Shown here: positions 57,323 through 64,000 of the stretch, piece by piece | How positions within the stretch are numbered: the stretch's first letter is position 1 | How the letters are laid out: every line of letters begins with the position of its first letter | Assembly (NCBI RefSeq): GCF_900129575.1 | Contig: NZ_FQWE01000003.1 | Location: 186,001 to 250,000 of the forward strand | Length of the DNA stretch: 64,000 nt | Direction of reading: 5' to 3' | From: Flavobacterium segetis | GTDB lineage: Bacteria; Bacteroidota; Bacteroidia; Flavobacteriales; Flavobacteriaceae | Notes under the pieces: model-generated | Seen by the model: the letters and a program-made list of their open reading frames with translations, nothing else | Databases searched by the model: none | What the model was told of the DNA's origin: nothing | Translations under genes and position numbers: made by a program

Positions 57323-57400
57323 TTATCCAAAAAACAGATAATTAACAAAGCTACAAATCACACGAACAAATAATAACGTAAGGGCTATAATTGCATTCAT
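57323..57400 (-). CDS. Candidate 25-residue membrane peptide
   Basis: Short frame MNAIIALTLLFVRV-ICSFVNYLFFG: one hydrophobic helix with a single Arg. Preceded at the right distance by a promoter-like TTG (57452-57454), 20 bases, then TAAGTTTA (57424-57431, one mismatch to TAnnTTTG). The leader would be about 15-20 bases. It is alone in a 585-base gap. No homologue can be checked here, so it is a candidate only. Confidence 0.4.
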   Translation of the reverse strand: MNAIIALTLLFVRVICSFVNYLFFG

Positions 57401-57592
57401 AAGTTTAAATGTTTAATTTTTCGTAAACTTAATACTATTTTTTATTAAAAACAATCACGGAAATTAGTGATATTTATCAAAACAAATTTTAAAATTTAAT
57501 GCGTTTTTATTAAAAAAATTTAGCAACTTTAATTCTATTTACCAATATCTAAGAAACAAATTTTTAAAGGTACATAGATGGACAGTTTTGCT

Positions 57593-57600
57593 TAATTTTG
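57593..57600 (+). promoter_or_regulatory. Promoter -7 box (TAATTTTG) of the phosphatase gene
   Basis: Perfect TAnnTTTG, 60 bases before the ATG at 57661. Confidence 0.55.
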
Positions 57601-57660
57601 CGTTTGTAAAATTTAAAAAGTCTTTACTTAAATTGCACTCAATTATAGAACATTAATTAC

Positions 57661-58386
57661 ATGAGAACACTTGTTATAGGCGATATTCACGGTGGTTTGC
57701 GAGCCTTACACCAAATAATGGAGAGAGCTAAAGTTACTACAACAGATACATTAATTTTTCTTGGTGATTATGTTGATGGTTGGAGTCAATCTCCTCAAGT
57801 TATTGACTTTATTATCGATTTAAAGTCTAAACAAAATTGTATTTGTATGCGCGGAAATCATGATGATTTATTACTAGAGTGGCTTGACGAAAGCAAAGAT
57901 AATTTATTATGGTACAAACATGGCGGCGAAGCAACTGTAACCGCTTACGAATCTGTTAGTAAGGAAACTAAAAAAAAACATATTGATTTTTTACGATCAC
58001 TGCAAAATTTTCATCTTGATGATCAAGAGCGTTTGTTTGTACATGCTGGATTTACTAATATGAATGGTGTAGATTTCGAGTATTTTCCAGGACTTTTTTA
58101 TTGGGATAGAACATTATGGGAAACTGCTCTATCATTTGACACGCGAATTACACCAGATCATCCCTTTTATCCAAAACGTTTTACGCTTTATAATGAAATT
58201 TACATTGGTCATACTCCGGTAACGAGAATAGGAGAAACAACTCCTGTTCAAAAAGCAAACATCTGGAATGTCGATACTGGCGCAGCTTTTAAAGGACCTT
58301 TGACAATTATGGATGTAGACACTAAGGAATTTTGGCAGAGCGAACCGCTGAATCAGTTATATTTTGATGAGAAAGGAAGAAATTAA
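57661..58386 (+). CDS. Metallophosphoesterase, PrpA/PP2A-like serine/threonine phosphatase type
   Basis: 241-residue calcineurin-like phosphoesterase. All metal-site blocks are present: GDIHGG (residues 7-12), GDYVDGWSQSPQVID, RGNHDDLL, a His in RLFVHAGF and the C-terminal IGHTPVTRIG. The GDxxDRG block reads GDYVDGW, losing the usual Arg-Gly; the RGNHD block is intact. It may dephosphorylate proteins or nucleotide signals such as diadenosine tetraphosphate. It has its own promoter, and the barrel protein gene downstream has another. Confidence 0.92.
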   Translation: MRTLVIGDIHGGLRALHQIMERAKVTTTDTLIFLGDYVDGWSQSPQVIDFIIDLKSKQNCICMRGNHDDLLLEWLDESKDNLLWYKHGGEATVTAYESVSKETKKKHIDFLRSLQNFHLDDQERLFVHAGFTNMNGVDFEYFPGLFYWDRTLWETALSFDTRITPDHPFYPKRFTLYNEIYIGHTPVTRIGETTPVQKANIWNVDTGAAFKGPLTIMDVDTKEFWQSEPLNQLYFDEKGRN

Positions 58387-58398
58387 ATTTTATTGGAC

Positions 58399-58406
58399 TA
58401 ATTTTG
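58399..58406 (+). promoter_or_regulatory. Promoter -7 box (TAATTTTG) of the small barrel protein gene
   Basis: Perfect TAnnTTTG just behind the phosphatase stop and 23 bases before the ATG at 58430. It decides against the in-frame upstream Met at 58364. Confidence 0.6.
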
Positions 58407-58429
58407 TTCAATATTTAAAATTAAACGGT

Positions 58430-58927
58430 ATGAAAAAGACGATTACATTAGCATTATTGTTAACAATTGGATTACTAAACGCACAAGCATTTAAGGGCGA
58501 CGGCGACATAAAATTTGATCTAGGAGCTACTATTCAAGAGGGCGGATCTGGAATAAGAGTTTCTTCTGATTTTGGTTTGGGAGAAAACATGTCTTTTGGA
58601 TTTATAACTTCGTATTTATTATCTGTTTCAAAAGATGATCTTGGTAAAACACCAGATTTTGGTGATAGAATAGATGTAAAAGGACGTTTTAATGCTAATT
58701 TAGGAAATGTTTTTCAATTAGATCCAAAAATGGATATTTATCCAGGATTAGATTTAGGATTGAGAAATTTTGGAGCGCATTTAGGATTCCGCTATTTCTT
58801 TACTGAAGGTTTTGGTATTTTTACTGAAGCTGGAATTCCAATAGCAAGTTATAAAACTAGTCCAGTAGGTTTTGACAAATTGAACAACCAGTTCGTCTTT
58901 AATATTGGTGCTTCTTTTAATTTGTAG
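58430..58927 (+). CDS. Small exported beta-barrel protein (DUF6646-like)
   Basis: 165 residues. A signal peptide (MKKTITLALLLTIGLLNAQA) is followed by alternating-pattern strands rich in Gly and Phe (IKFDLGATIQEGGSGIRVSS, GEGFGIFTEAGIP-like), ending in FVFNIGASFNL, the C-terminal aromatic-type strand of outer-membrane barrels. I recall a flavobacterial family DUF6646 with this layout; function unknown. Monocistronic, with a strong terminator at 58953-58989. Confidence 0.8.
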   Translation: MKKTITLALLLTIGLLNAQAFKGDGDIKFDLGATIQEGGSGIRVSSDFGLGENMSFGFITSYLLSVSKDDLGKTPDFGDRIDVKGRFNANLGNVFQLDPKMDIYPGLDLGLRNFGAHLGFRYFFTEGFGIFTEAGIPIASYKTSPVGFDKLNNQFVFNIGASFNL

Positions 58928-58952
58928 TTTTCTAAGAATTAAATTAATATAA

Positions 58953-58989
58953 AAAAACGGCAATTTGATCAATCCAAATTGCCGTTTTT
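58953..58989. terminator. Bidirectional terminator between barrel protein and ALDH7 genes
   Basis: AAAACGGCAATTTG/CAAATTGCCGTTTT perfect 14-bp stem with a 7-base loop between convergent genes. Confidence 0.85.
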
Positions 58990-59006
58990 AGTTACTTTAA
59001 GTTTGA

Positions 59007-60554
59007 CTACAAATCAAACTTTATTCCTTGTGCCAATGGTAATTGGGTTCCGTAATTAATTGTATTTGTTTGTCTTCTCATGTACGCTTTCCAAGCATCA
59101 GACCCAGATTCACGACCACCACCAGTTTCTTTTTCACCACCAAAAGCACCACCAATTTCTGCTCCGGAAGTTCCAATATTTACATTGGCAATTCCACAAT
59201 CAGAACCCGATTGAGAAAGGAACAATTCCATTTCTCTCATACTAGTGGTAAATATAGAAGAAGAAAGTCCTTGAGGAACTCCGTTTTGCATCGCAATTGC
59301 TTCTTCGATCGTGCTATATTTCATTACATATAAAATAGGTGCAAAAGTTTCAGTTTGAACAATATCAAAATGATTGGCCGCTTCAATGATACATGGTTTC
59401 ACGTAGCATCCACTTTCGTAACCTTCACCTTCTACTAATCCACCTTCAACAATAATTTTTCCACCTTCTTTTTTAGCTAATTCAATAGCTTCTAAATAAT
59501 CTTTCACAGCACCTTTATCAATTAGTGGTCCAACGTGATTATTTTCGTCTAATGGATTTCCTATTTGCAACTGACCGTAAGCATTTTTTAAAACACTAAT
59601 CGTTTTGTCATACACACTTTCATGAATAATTAAGCGTCTAGTTGAGGTACAACGTTGTCCCGCAGTTCCTACTGCTCCAAAAACAGCTCCAACTAATACC
59701 ATACTAATATCAGCATGTTCTGAAACTATAATTGCATTGTTTCCTCCTAGTTCAAGAATGGTATTTCCAAAACGTTCCGCGACAGTTTTTGATACGTGAC
59801 GACCAATTCTAGTTGATCCTGTAAATGAAACTAAAGAAATTCTTTTATCATTATTGATTAAATCTCCTGACTCATTTCCGGTTACTAAACAACTAACTCC
59901 TTCTGGTACGTTATTTCTTTTAAGAACTGTTTTGATTATATTCTGGCAAGCAACGCCACATAAAGGTACTTTAGAACTTGGTTTCCAAATAGCAACATCG
60001 CCACAAACCCATGCAATCATGGCGTTCCAACTCCAAACGGCTACTGGAAAGTTAAAAGCCGATATAATTCCAACGGTTCCTATTGGATGGTATTGTTCAT
60101 ACATTCTGTGTAAAGGTCTTTCAGAATGCATTGTTAATCCATAAAGTTGGCGAGATAATCCCACTGCAAAATCACAGATGTCAATCATTTCTTGCACTTC
60201 TCCATATCCTTCTTGAAGACTTTTTCCCATTTCATAAGAGACAAGTTTTCCAAGAGGTTCTTTGAATTTTCTTAATTCGTCCCCCATTTGACGAACGATA
60301 TCACCTCTTTTAGGAGCTGGAATCATACGCCATTCTAGAAAAGCTTCTGATGCTTTTTGCATCGCTTTTTCATAATCTTCTTTTGAAGAAGTTTTTACTT
60401 TTGCAATCAAAGCGCCATCGGCTGGTGAATAACTTTCGATGATTTTTCCGTTGGCAAAATTAGACTCACCAGTCGATGTTCCTTCATTTATGGCTTCAAT
60501 CCCTAATTGTTTGAGGGCTTCTTTGATTCCGAATTGATCTGCTATTGTTATCAT
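59007..60554 (-). CDS. amaB: ALDH7-family aldehyde dehydrogenase (alpha-aminoadipic semialdehyde dehydrogenase type)
   Basis: 515-residue NAD-dependent aldehyde dehydrogenase. The catalytic Cys is in GTAGQRCTSTRRL, Glu in TILELGGNNAI, and the coenzyme loop is SFTGSTRIG. The C-terminal block GGAFGGEKETGGGRESGSDA, then YMRRQTNTINY and PLAQGIKF, is the antiquitin/ALDH7 hallmark, pointing to oxidation of aminoadipic semialdehyde in lysine breakdown or to osmolyte aldehydes. Start at MITIADQFG (60554): the longer frame's Met at 60593 lies inside the -7 box. Despite lying next to the 3-hydroxyanthranilate dioxygenase gene, it does not look like 2-aminomuconate semialdehyde dehydrogenase (ALDH8). 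Confidence 0.9.
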   Translation of the reverse strand: MITIADQFGIKEALKQLGIEAINEGTSTGESNFANGKIIESYSPADGALIAKVKTSSKEDYEKAMQKASEAFLEWRMIPAPKRGDIVRQMGDELRKFKEPLGKLVSYEMGKSLQEGYGEVQEMIDICDFAVGLSRQLYGLTMHSERPLHRMYEQYHPIGTVGIISAFNFPVAVWSWNAMIAWVCGDVAIWKPSSKVPLCGVACQNIIKTVLKRNNVPEGVSCLVTGNESGDLINNDKRISLVSFTGSTRIGRHVSKTVAERFGNTILELGGNNAIIVSEHADISMVLVGAVFGAVGTAGQRCTSTRRLIIHESVYDKTISVLKNAYGQLQIGNPLDENNHVGPLIDKGAVKDYLEAIELAKKEGGKIIVEGGLVEGEGYESGCYVKPCIIEAANHFDIVQTETFAPILYVMKYSTIEEAIAMQNGVPQGLSSSIFTTSMREMELFLSQSGSDCGIANVNIGTSGAEIGGAFGGEKETGGGRESGSDAWKAYMRRQTNTINYGTQLPLAQGIKFDL

Positions 60555-60590
60555 TGTAACTTTTTTATTAAAAATTGTTATATTTTTATA

Positions 60591-60598
60591 CAAACATA
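60591..60598 (-). promoter_or_regulatory. Promoter -7 box (TATGTTTG) of the ALDH7 gene
   Basis: Perfect TAnnTTTG, 36 bases before the ATG at 60554. It excludes the upstream in-frame start. Confidence 0.6.
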
Positions 60599-60794
60599 AC
60601 TCTTTAACAGGAATAAATAAATAGTATCGCTTGTTATTTAGCTCAAAATTTTGGAAAAAATTCCTATAAATTATTGAGTCTTTAAGAAGATTTTATCCAA
60701 AATTCATGTTTTTTATTGCTAATTTCTTCTTTCCAATAAAAATGAATGTGTTCAAAAATCCTTTTAATAAACAATCAAATTGAAAGTTTATTTT

Positions 60795-61325
60795 CTATAT
60801 AAATTTTGGATCAACTTCCATTACAGTTCCACATTTATCGCAAGTCCTTAAATCCTGTGATGTGTAAAAATGCTTAAAATGAGGGAGAAAATCATTTTCA
60901 ATATTATGTAGTTCAAAATACACATCATATAATTTGTGATTACAGTTATCACAAAACCATAACAATCCATCTGTATAACCGAGTCCTGCACGTTTGCGCT
61001 CGATCACTAATCCTATTGAACCTGGTGAGCGCACTGGTGAATGAGGTGTCTTTGCAGGATGAAGATACATATCTCCTGCGTATAATTCCATTTCTTTACG
61101 TTCACCCTCATCCTGAACAATCACTTTTATAGAACCTTCAAGCTGATAAAAAAGCTCTTCGGTTTCGTTATAATGATAATCTTTACGTGCATTTGGACCT
61201 GCAACCACCATTACTATATAATCTCCAGATTCTGTATAAAGATTTTTATTACCAACTGGTGGTTTGAGTAGATGCCGATTTTCATCGATCCATTTATTAA
61301 GATTGAAGGGTTTTGCTATTGCCAT
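60795..61325 (-). CDS. nbaC: 3-Hydroxyanthranilate 3,4-dioxygenase
   Basis: Iron cupin enzyme that opens 3-hydroxyanthranilate to 2-amino-3-carboxymuconate semialdehyde, the precursor of quinolinate (NAD) or of the meta-cleavage route. 176 residues. Iron ligands are His in RKDYHYNETEELFYQ, Glu in the same block and His in LHPAKTPHSPVR. The C-terminal rubredoxin-like site has two CxxC pairs (FCDNCNHK, TCDKCGTV), as in bacterial enzymes. It is 33 bases downstream of the endonuclease-family gene, probably in one transcript. It connects functionally with tryptophan dioxygenase at 4207-5142; the intermediate enzymes are outside the window. Confidence 0.94.
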   Translation of the reverse strand: MAIAKPFNLNKWIDENRHLLKPPVGNKNLYTESGDYIVMVVAGPNARKDYHYNETEELFYQLEGSIKVIVQDEGERKEMELYAGDMYLHPAKTPHSPVRSPGSIGLVIERKRAGLGYTDGLLWFCDNCNHKLYDVYFELHNIENDFLPHFKHFYTSQDLRTCDKCGTVMEVDPKFI

Positions 61326-61358
61326 TGTGTTTGTTTTAAAGGTAAATTATGATTTCTA

Positions 61359-62465
61359 TTATTTTTCTTTAATGAGATAAATGTATACAGGAAAATGATC
61401 ACTAAATCCTATTTCAGTAGTGGAATGCCTTAACGGATATCCTTTATATTGCCCGCTAGTTTGTATTAAAAATGACTTATTGTAAATGCCCGCTTTCCAG
61501 AATCTAAAGCTAGAATAATCTTGTTTTATTAGGGTTTCTGAAACTAATATTTGATCAAAAATATCCCAAGCATCTCTGTATGCAATTGTTCCCATTCCGC
61601 TTTTAGCCATTTCTTCAAAGGGGTTGTAAATATCAAATTGTTTTACCTCGCTTTTTTTTGCTTTGGCGCCAAGCCCCATTTTTATGCTTTTATTATATGC
61701 ACCGTCATTCATATCCCCCATAGTAATCACTTTTGCATTTGGATTTATGCGCTGTAACGAATCTATGATTTTCCGATTTAATGCTCCAGCTGCTTCCCTA
61801 AAAGGACTTGATTTTTTTTCACCGCCAGATCGAGATGGCCAGTGATTAACAATAATATTAATTTCCTCGCCTTCCAGAAAACCTGTTACCAGTAATTGAT
61901 CTCTGGTGTAAACCCTGTAATTTTTAGTATTAATTTGAATTTCATCATCTGTTTTCTCCTCTGACGTATTCAAAATCATTTCGCTTTTTTCAGTTCCTTT
62001 TTTGTAAATATACAGTGGAATATTGCTGTAGCTTGTAGGTTGGAATTTAGCTTTTTGATACAATAAAGCCACATCAATTCCTCTTTTATCTGGCGAATCA
62101 AAATGAACAATTCCGTAATTTTTCTCTATTATTTTGGGTTGTTTTATTAAATCTTCAAGAACGCCTCTATTTTCAATTTCGCAGCCTCCTATAAATGTTG
62201 GAGCATCATTGTTTTCTCCAGAACCAATTTCGGCTAAAACTCGAGACAAATTTTGAAGTTTTTTTTGGTATTTTTCAGTATTCCAGCGTTGTAATCCTTT
62301 CGGGGTCCATTCTTCATCGAAAGTTTCAGGATCATTTATAGTATCAAATAAGTTTTCGAAATTATAGAAAGCAACGGTATGAATAATATATTTCTTTGAC
62401 TGAGCCGATACAAAAGTGACCGCAAAAAACAAACTAAGTATAAAAAGCCGATTTATAATTCTCAT
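61359..62465 (-). CDS. Endonuclease/exonuclease/phosphatase family protein, exported
   Basis: 368-residue protein of the DNase I/EEP fold. A signal peptide (MRIINRLFILSLFFAVTFVSAQS) is followed by the EEP domain: VAFYNFENLFDTIND (Asn/Glu metal site), GGCEIENRGVLEDL, NIIVNHWPSRSGG, ITMGDMNDGAYNKS (GDxN) and GFSDHFPVYIYL (SDH), all intact. It could act on DNA, lipids or phosphoinositide-like headgroups. The start was moved 49 codons downstream of the first in-frame Met to the one giving a clean signal peptide. Upstream neighbour, divergent, is the LD-carboxypeptidase gene. Confidence 0.88.
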   Translation of the reverse strand: MRIINRLFILSLFFAVTFVSAQSKKYIIHTVAFYNFENLFDTINDPETFDEEWTPKGLQRWNTEKYQKKLQNLSRVLAEIGSGENNDAPTFIGGCEIENRGVLEDLIKQPKIIEKNYGIVHFDSPDKRGIDVALLYQKAKFQPTSYSNIPLYIYKKGTEKSEMILNTSEEKTDDEIQINTKNYRVYTRDQLLVTGFLEGEEINIIVNHWPSRSGGEKKSSPFREAAGALNRKIIDSLQRINPNAKVITMGDMNDGAYNKSIKMGLGAKAKKSEVKQFDIYNPFEEMAKSGMGTIAYRDAWDIFDQILVSETLIKQDYSSFRFWKAGIYNKSFLIQTSGQYKGYPLRHSTTEIGFSDHFPVYIYLIKEK

Positions 62466-62564
62466 AAATAAGAGTGCTAAAAGGATTAACTTATTGTAAA
62501 TTCGAATTCGCTTTTGTAAAAATAGTGATTTGGAGTTGGAACTTAAAATTATTTTGTAATTCCC

Positions 62565-62572
62565 TATCTTTG
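62565..62572 (+). promoter_or_regulatory. Promoter -7 box (TATCTTTG) of the LD-carboxypeptidase gene
   Basis: Perfect TAnnTTTG, 54 bases before the ATG at 62627. Confidence 0.6.
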
Positions 62573-62626
62573 TTTTTGACCTAAAGTCTATTTCATTACA
62601 CAAGCATTCCAAAAATTTAATATTGT

Positions 62627-63628
62627 ATGTCCTTTAAAAACGATTTGAATAAAATTCCTAAAAGCTTTTTTCATATAATTCTAATAACAATCATAATTTT
62701 TAATTCACTAAAAATTCAAGCTCAACATCCGATGATCACACCACCGTATTTACAAAAAGGAGACACCGTAGCAATAGTAGCCACAGCTCGAAAAAATCTT
62801 GATGATAACTTGAAGCCTGCTATTGATTTATTAAAAAGTTGGGGCCTTAATGTTATTATTGGCAGTACAATTGGTTTAGATAATAATCAACTAGCGGGTA
62901 CTGATGAACAACGTGCAACCGACTTCCAGCAACAAATGGATAATCCAAATGTAAAGATGATTTGGTGTGTAAAAGGTGGTTATGGCACAGTAAGGATAAT
63001 TGATTTATTAGATTTTACAAAATTTGAACAAAAGCCTAAATGGCTAGTAGGCTTTAGCGACGTCACAGCGTTACACAATCATTTGAATACGATGGGCTAT
63101 AAATCAATACATGGAATTATGCCTGTAACAGTTGCAAGAGCAACTCCTGCAGCAGTTGAAACAATGAGAATTGCATTATTTGGTGAAAAATTAAAATATG
63201 AAGTGGCACCTTTTAAAATGAATAGAACAGGAAAAGCAAAAGGAGAATTAGTAGGTGGAAATTTATCTATTTTGTATAGCTTATTTGGATCGCCGTCAGC
63301 AATTGACTGTTCAGATAAAATATTATTCCTTGAGGATTTAGATGAATATTTATATCACATTGACCGTATGATGATGAATTTGAAACGAAATGGTTGTCTA
63401 GAAAGTATTAAAGGAATTATAGTAGGTTCTATGACCAAGATGAAAGACAATGATATTCCATGGGGAAAAGATGCCGTTGAAATTATTGATGACGTGACTA
63501 AAAAATATAATATTCCGGTGCTCTATAATTTTCCAGCTGGTCATATAAGAGATAATCGCGCTTTAATTTTAGGGAATATAGTTACGCTTGATGTAAATGA
63601 GCAGTCAAGCACTGTAATTTTTAATTAA
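62627..63628 (+). CDS. Murein LD-carboxypeptidase (S66 family), exported
   Basis: 333-residue S66 peptidase that removes the terminal D-Ala from L,D-tetrapeptides in peptidoglycan recycling. The domain starts after residue 35 (ITPPYLQKGDTVAIVATAR). Catalytic elements are Ser in VGFSDVTALHNHL, Glu in ILFLEDLDEYLYHIDRMM and His in NFPAGHIRDNRAL. Unlike cytoplasmic LdcA it has an N-terminal hydrophobic segment (FFHIILITIIIFNSLKIQAQ), predicting a signal peptide and a periplasmic site. yraN follows after about 80 bases. Confidence 0.9.
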   Translation: MSFKNDLNKIPKSFFHIILITIIIFNSLKIQAQHPMITPPYLQKGDTVAIVATARKNLDDNLKPAIDLLKSWGLNVIIGSTIGLDNNQLAGTDEQRATDFQQQMDNPNVKMIWCVKGGYGTVRIIDLLDFTKFEQKPKWLVGFSDVTALHNHLNTMGYKSIHGIMPVTVARATPAAVETMRIALFGEKLKYEVAPFKMNRTGKAKGELVGGNLSILYSLFGSPSAIDCSDKILFLEDLDEYLYHIDRMMMNLKRNGCLESIKGIIVGSMTKMKDNDIPWGKDAVEIIDDVTKKYNIPVLYNFPAGHIRDNRALILGNIVTLDVNEQSSTVIFN

Positions 63629-63674
63629 TAATCAAAAAAAAAAATTACATCATAGTTTAAACTACACATTAAAC

Positions 63675-63708
63675 CTAAGCAGTGAATAGTAATAATTAAG
63701 CACTAAAA
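63675..63708. repeat. Degenerate heptamer array before yraN
   Basis: CCTAAGC, AGTGAAT, AGTAATA, ATTAAGC, ACTAAAA in 7-base register, ending just before the yraN ATG. AGTG and CACT are inverted. Similar units occur at 35821-35869 and 52171-52249. Confidence 0.45.
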
Positions 63709-63710
63709 AA

Positions 63711-64000
63711 ATGGCTGAACATAACGAACTTGGAAAATTAGGGGAAGAAATGGCAGTAGAATTTCTGAAGAAAGAAGGTTATATTATACTAGAAACTAAC
63801 TGGACTTTTCAAAAAGCCGAGATCGATATTATAGCTAAAAAGGAAAATACCTTAGCAATAGTGGAAGTTAAAACGCGATCTTCCTTAGATTTTGGTCTAC
63901 CTCAAGATTTTGTAAAAACTAAAAAAATTCAGCTTCTAGTTAAAGCCGTGGATGCATTTGTCAATGAACGTGATTTAGATTTTGAAGTTCGTTTTGATAT
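63711..64000 (+). CDS. yraN: YraN/UPF0102 family protein, N-terminal part (runs off the window)
   Basis: First 96 residues of a UPF0102 protein, cut by the window end; the family is about 120 residues. The endonuclease-like fold signature is clear: NELGKLGEEMAVEFLKKEGY (split), ETNWTFQKAEIDIIAKKENT, then VEVKTRSSLDFG (E-x-K) and KTKKIQLL. The function is not established; the fold resembles restriction-endonuclease-type Holliday junction resolvases. Confidence 0.93.
   Translation, partial: MAEHNELGKLGEEMAVEFLKKEGYIILETNWTFQKAEIDIIAKKENTLAIVEVKTRSSLDFGLPQDFVKTKKIQLLVKAVDAFVNERDLDFEVRFD

Noticed and set aside
59007..60554. ALDH as 2-aminomuconate semialdehyde dehydrogenase of the kynurenine pathway
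   Set aside because: The C-terminal motifs are those of ALDH7 (antiquitin). Proximity to 3-hydroxyanthranilate dioxygenase is the only argument, and each gene seems to have its own promoter.
1..64000. tRNA or rRNA genes
   Set aside because: No cloverleaf with a TTC-loop core or rRNA signature was recognised in the spacers on either strand. A covariance scan was not possible here.

Overview
The window reads as chromosome of a Flavobacterium-like member of the Bacteroidetes. Base composition is AT-rich. Genes lack Shine-Dalgarno sequences, and many starts sit 15-40 bases after a TAnnTTTG box, the -7 element of the Bacteroidetes primary sigma factor. Marker genes agree: a CarboxypepD_reg/TonB receptor, PorZ of the type IX secretion system, a THC0290_0291-type outer-membrane protein, and a full moxR-DUF58-batABCDE cluster. 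No tRNA, rRNA, CRISPR array, prophage or intact transposase gene was seen.

Layout. 1-784: 5' part of a TonB receptor (minus). 1150-9071: pgi, an M23 lipoprotein, tryptophan 2,3-dioxygenase, a DUF3108 protein, hppD and hmgA, i.e. tryptophan and tyrosine catabolism. 9346-15212: patatin/BamA-like protein, uvrC, an M14-type deacylase and 5-formyl-THF cyclo-ligase. 15286-25806: a DUF5117 metalloprotease, then the minus-strand block porZ-recO-ileS-dksA-lspA. 25931-29026: two tandem glutamate dehydrogenases. 29303-34255: outer-membrane protein, cystathionine gamma-synthase, lipoprotein, DinB, ArsC-like and EamA genes. 34330-36451: yicC-gmk-nadD. 36455-39373: a LysR regulator divergent from a DJ-1/YqhD pair (probable carbonyl detoxification). 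39679-43520: gpsA, pheS, cvpA and hypotheticals. 43611-53249: Bat aerotolerance cluster, read moxR to batE on the minus strand. 53461-58927: two oxidoreductases, an AlbA/Schlafen-type protein, a Bor-like lipoprotein, a phosphatase and a small barrel protein. 59007-64000: ALDH7 dehydrogenase, 3-hydroxyanthranilate dioxygenase, an exonuclease/endonuclease-family protein, LD-carboxypeptidase and the start of yraN.

The most unusual content is intergenic. At least a dozen spacers carry degenerate tandem repeats with a strict 7-base (sometimes 8-base) period. The unit sequence differs from locus to locus, and the arrays are commonly arranged as inverted pairs. Two of these inverted pairs bracket decayed genes of the four-helix-bundle (S23/IVP, TIGR02436) family at 7432-7803 and 50845-51200. 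Others bracket nothing, and many run exactly into a stop or start codon. This looks like an undescribed element family in which four-helix-bundle genes are the cargo or the agent. A second family of about 90-140 bp hairpin elements (four copies) also occurs, and one copy seems to supply the start codon of the patatin gene.

All functions are inferred by reading motifs and remembered family features; no database search was run.
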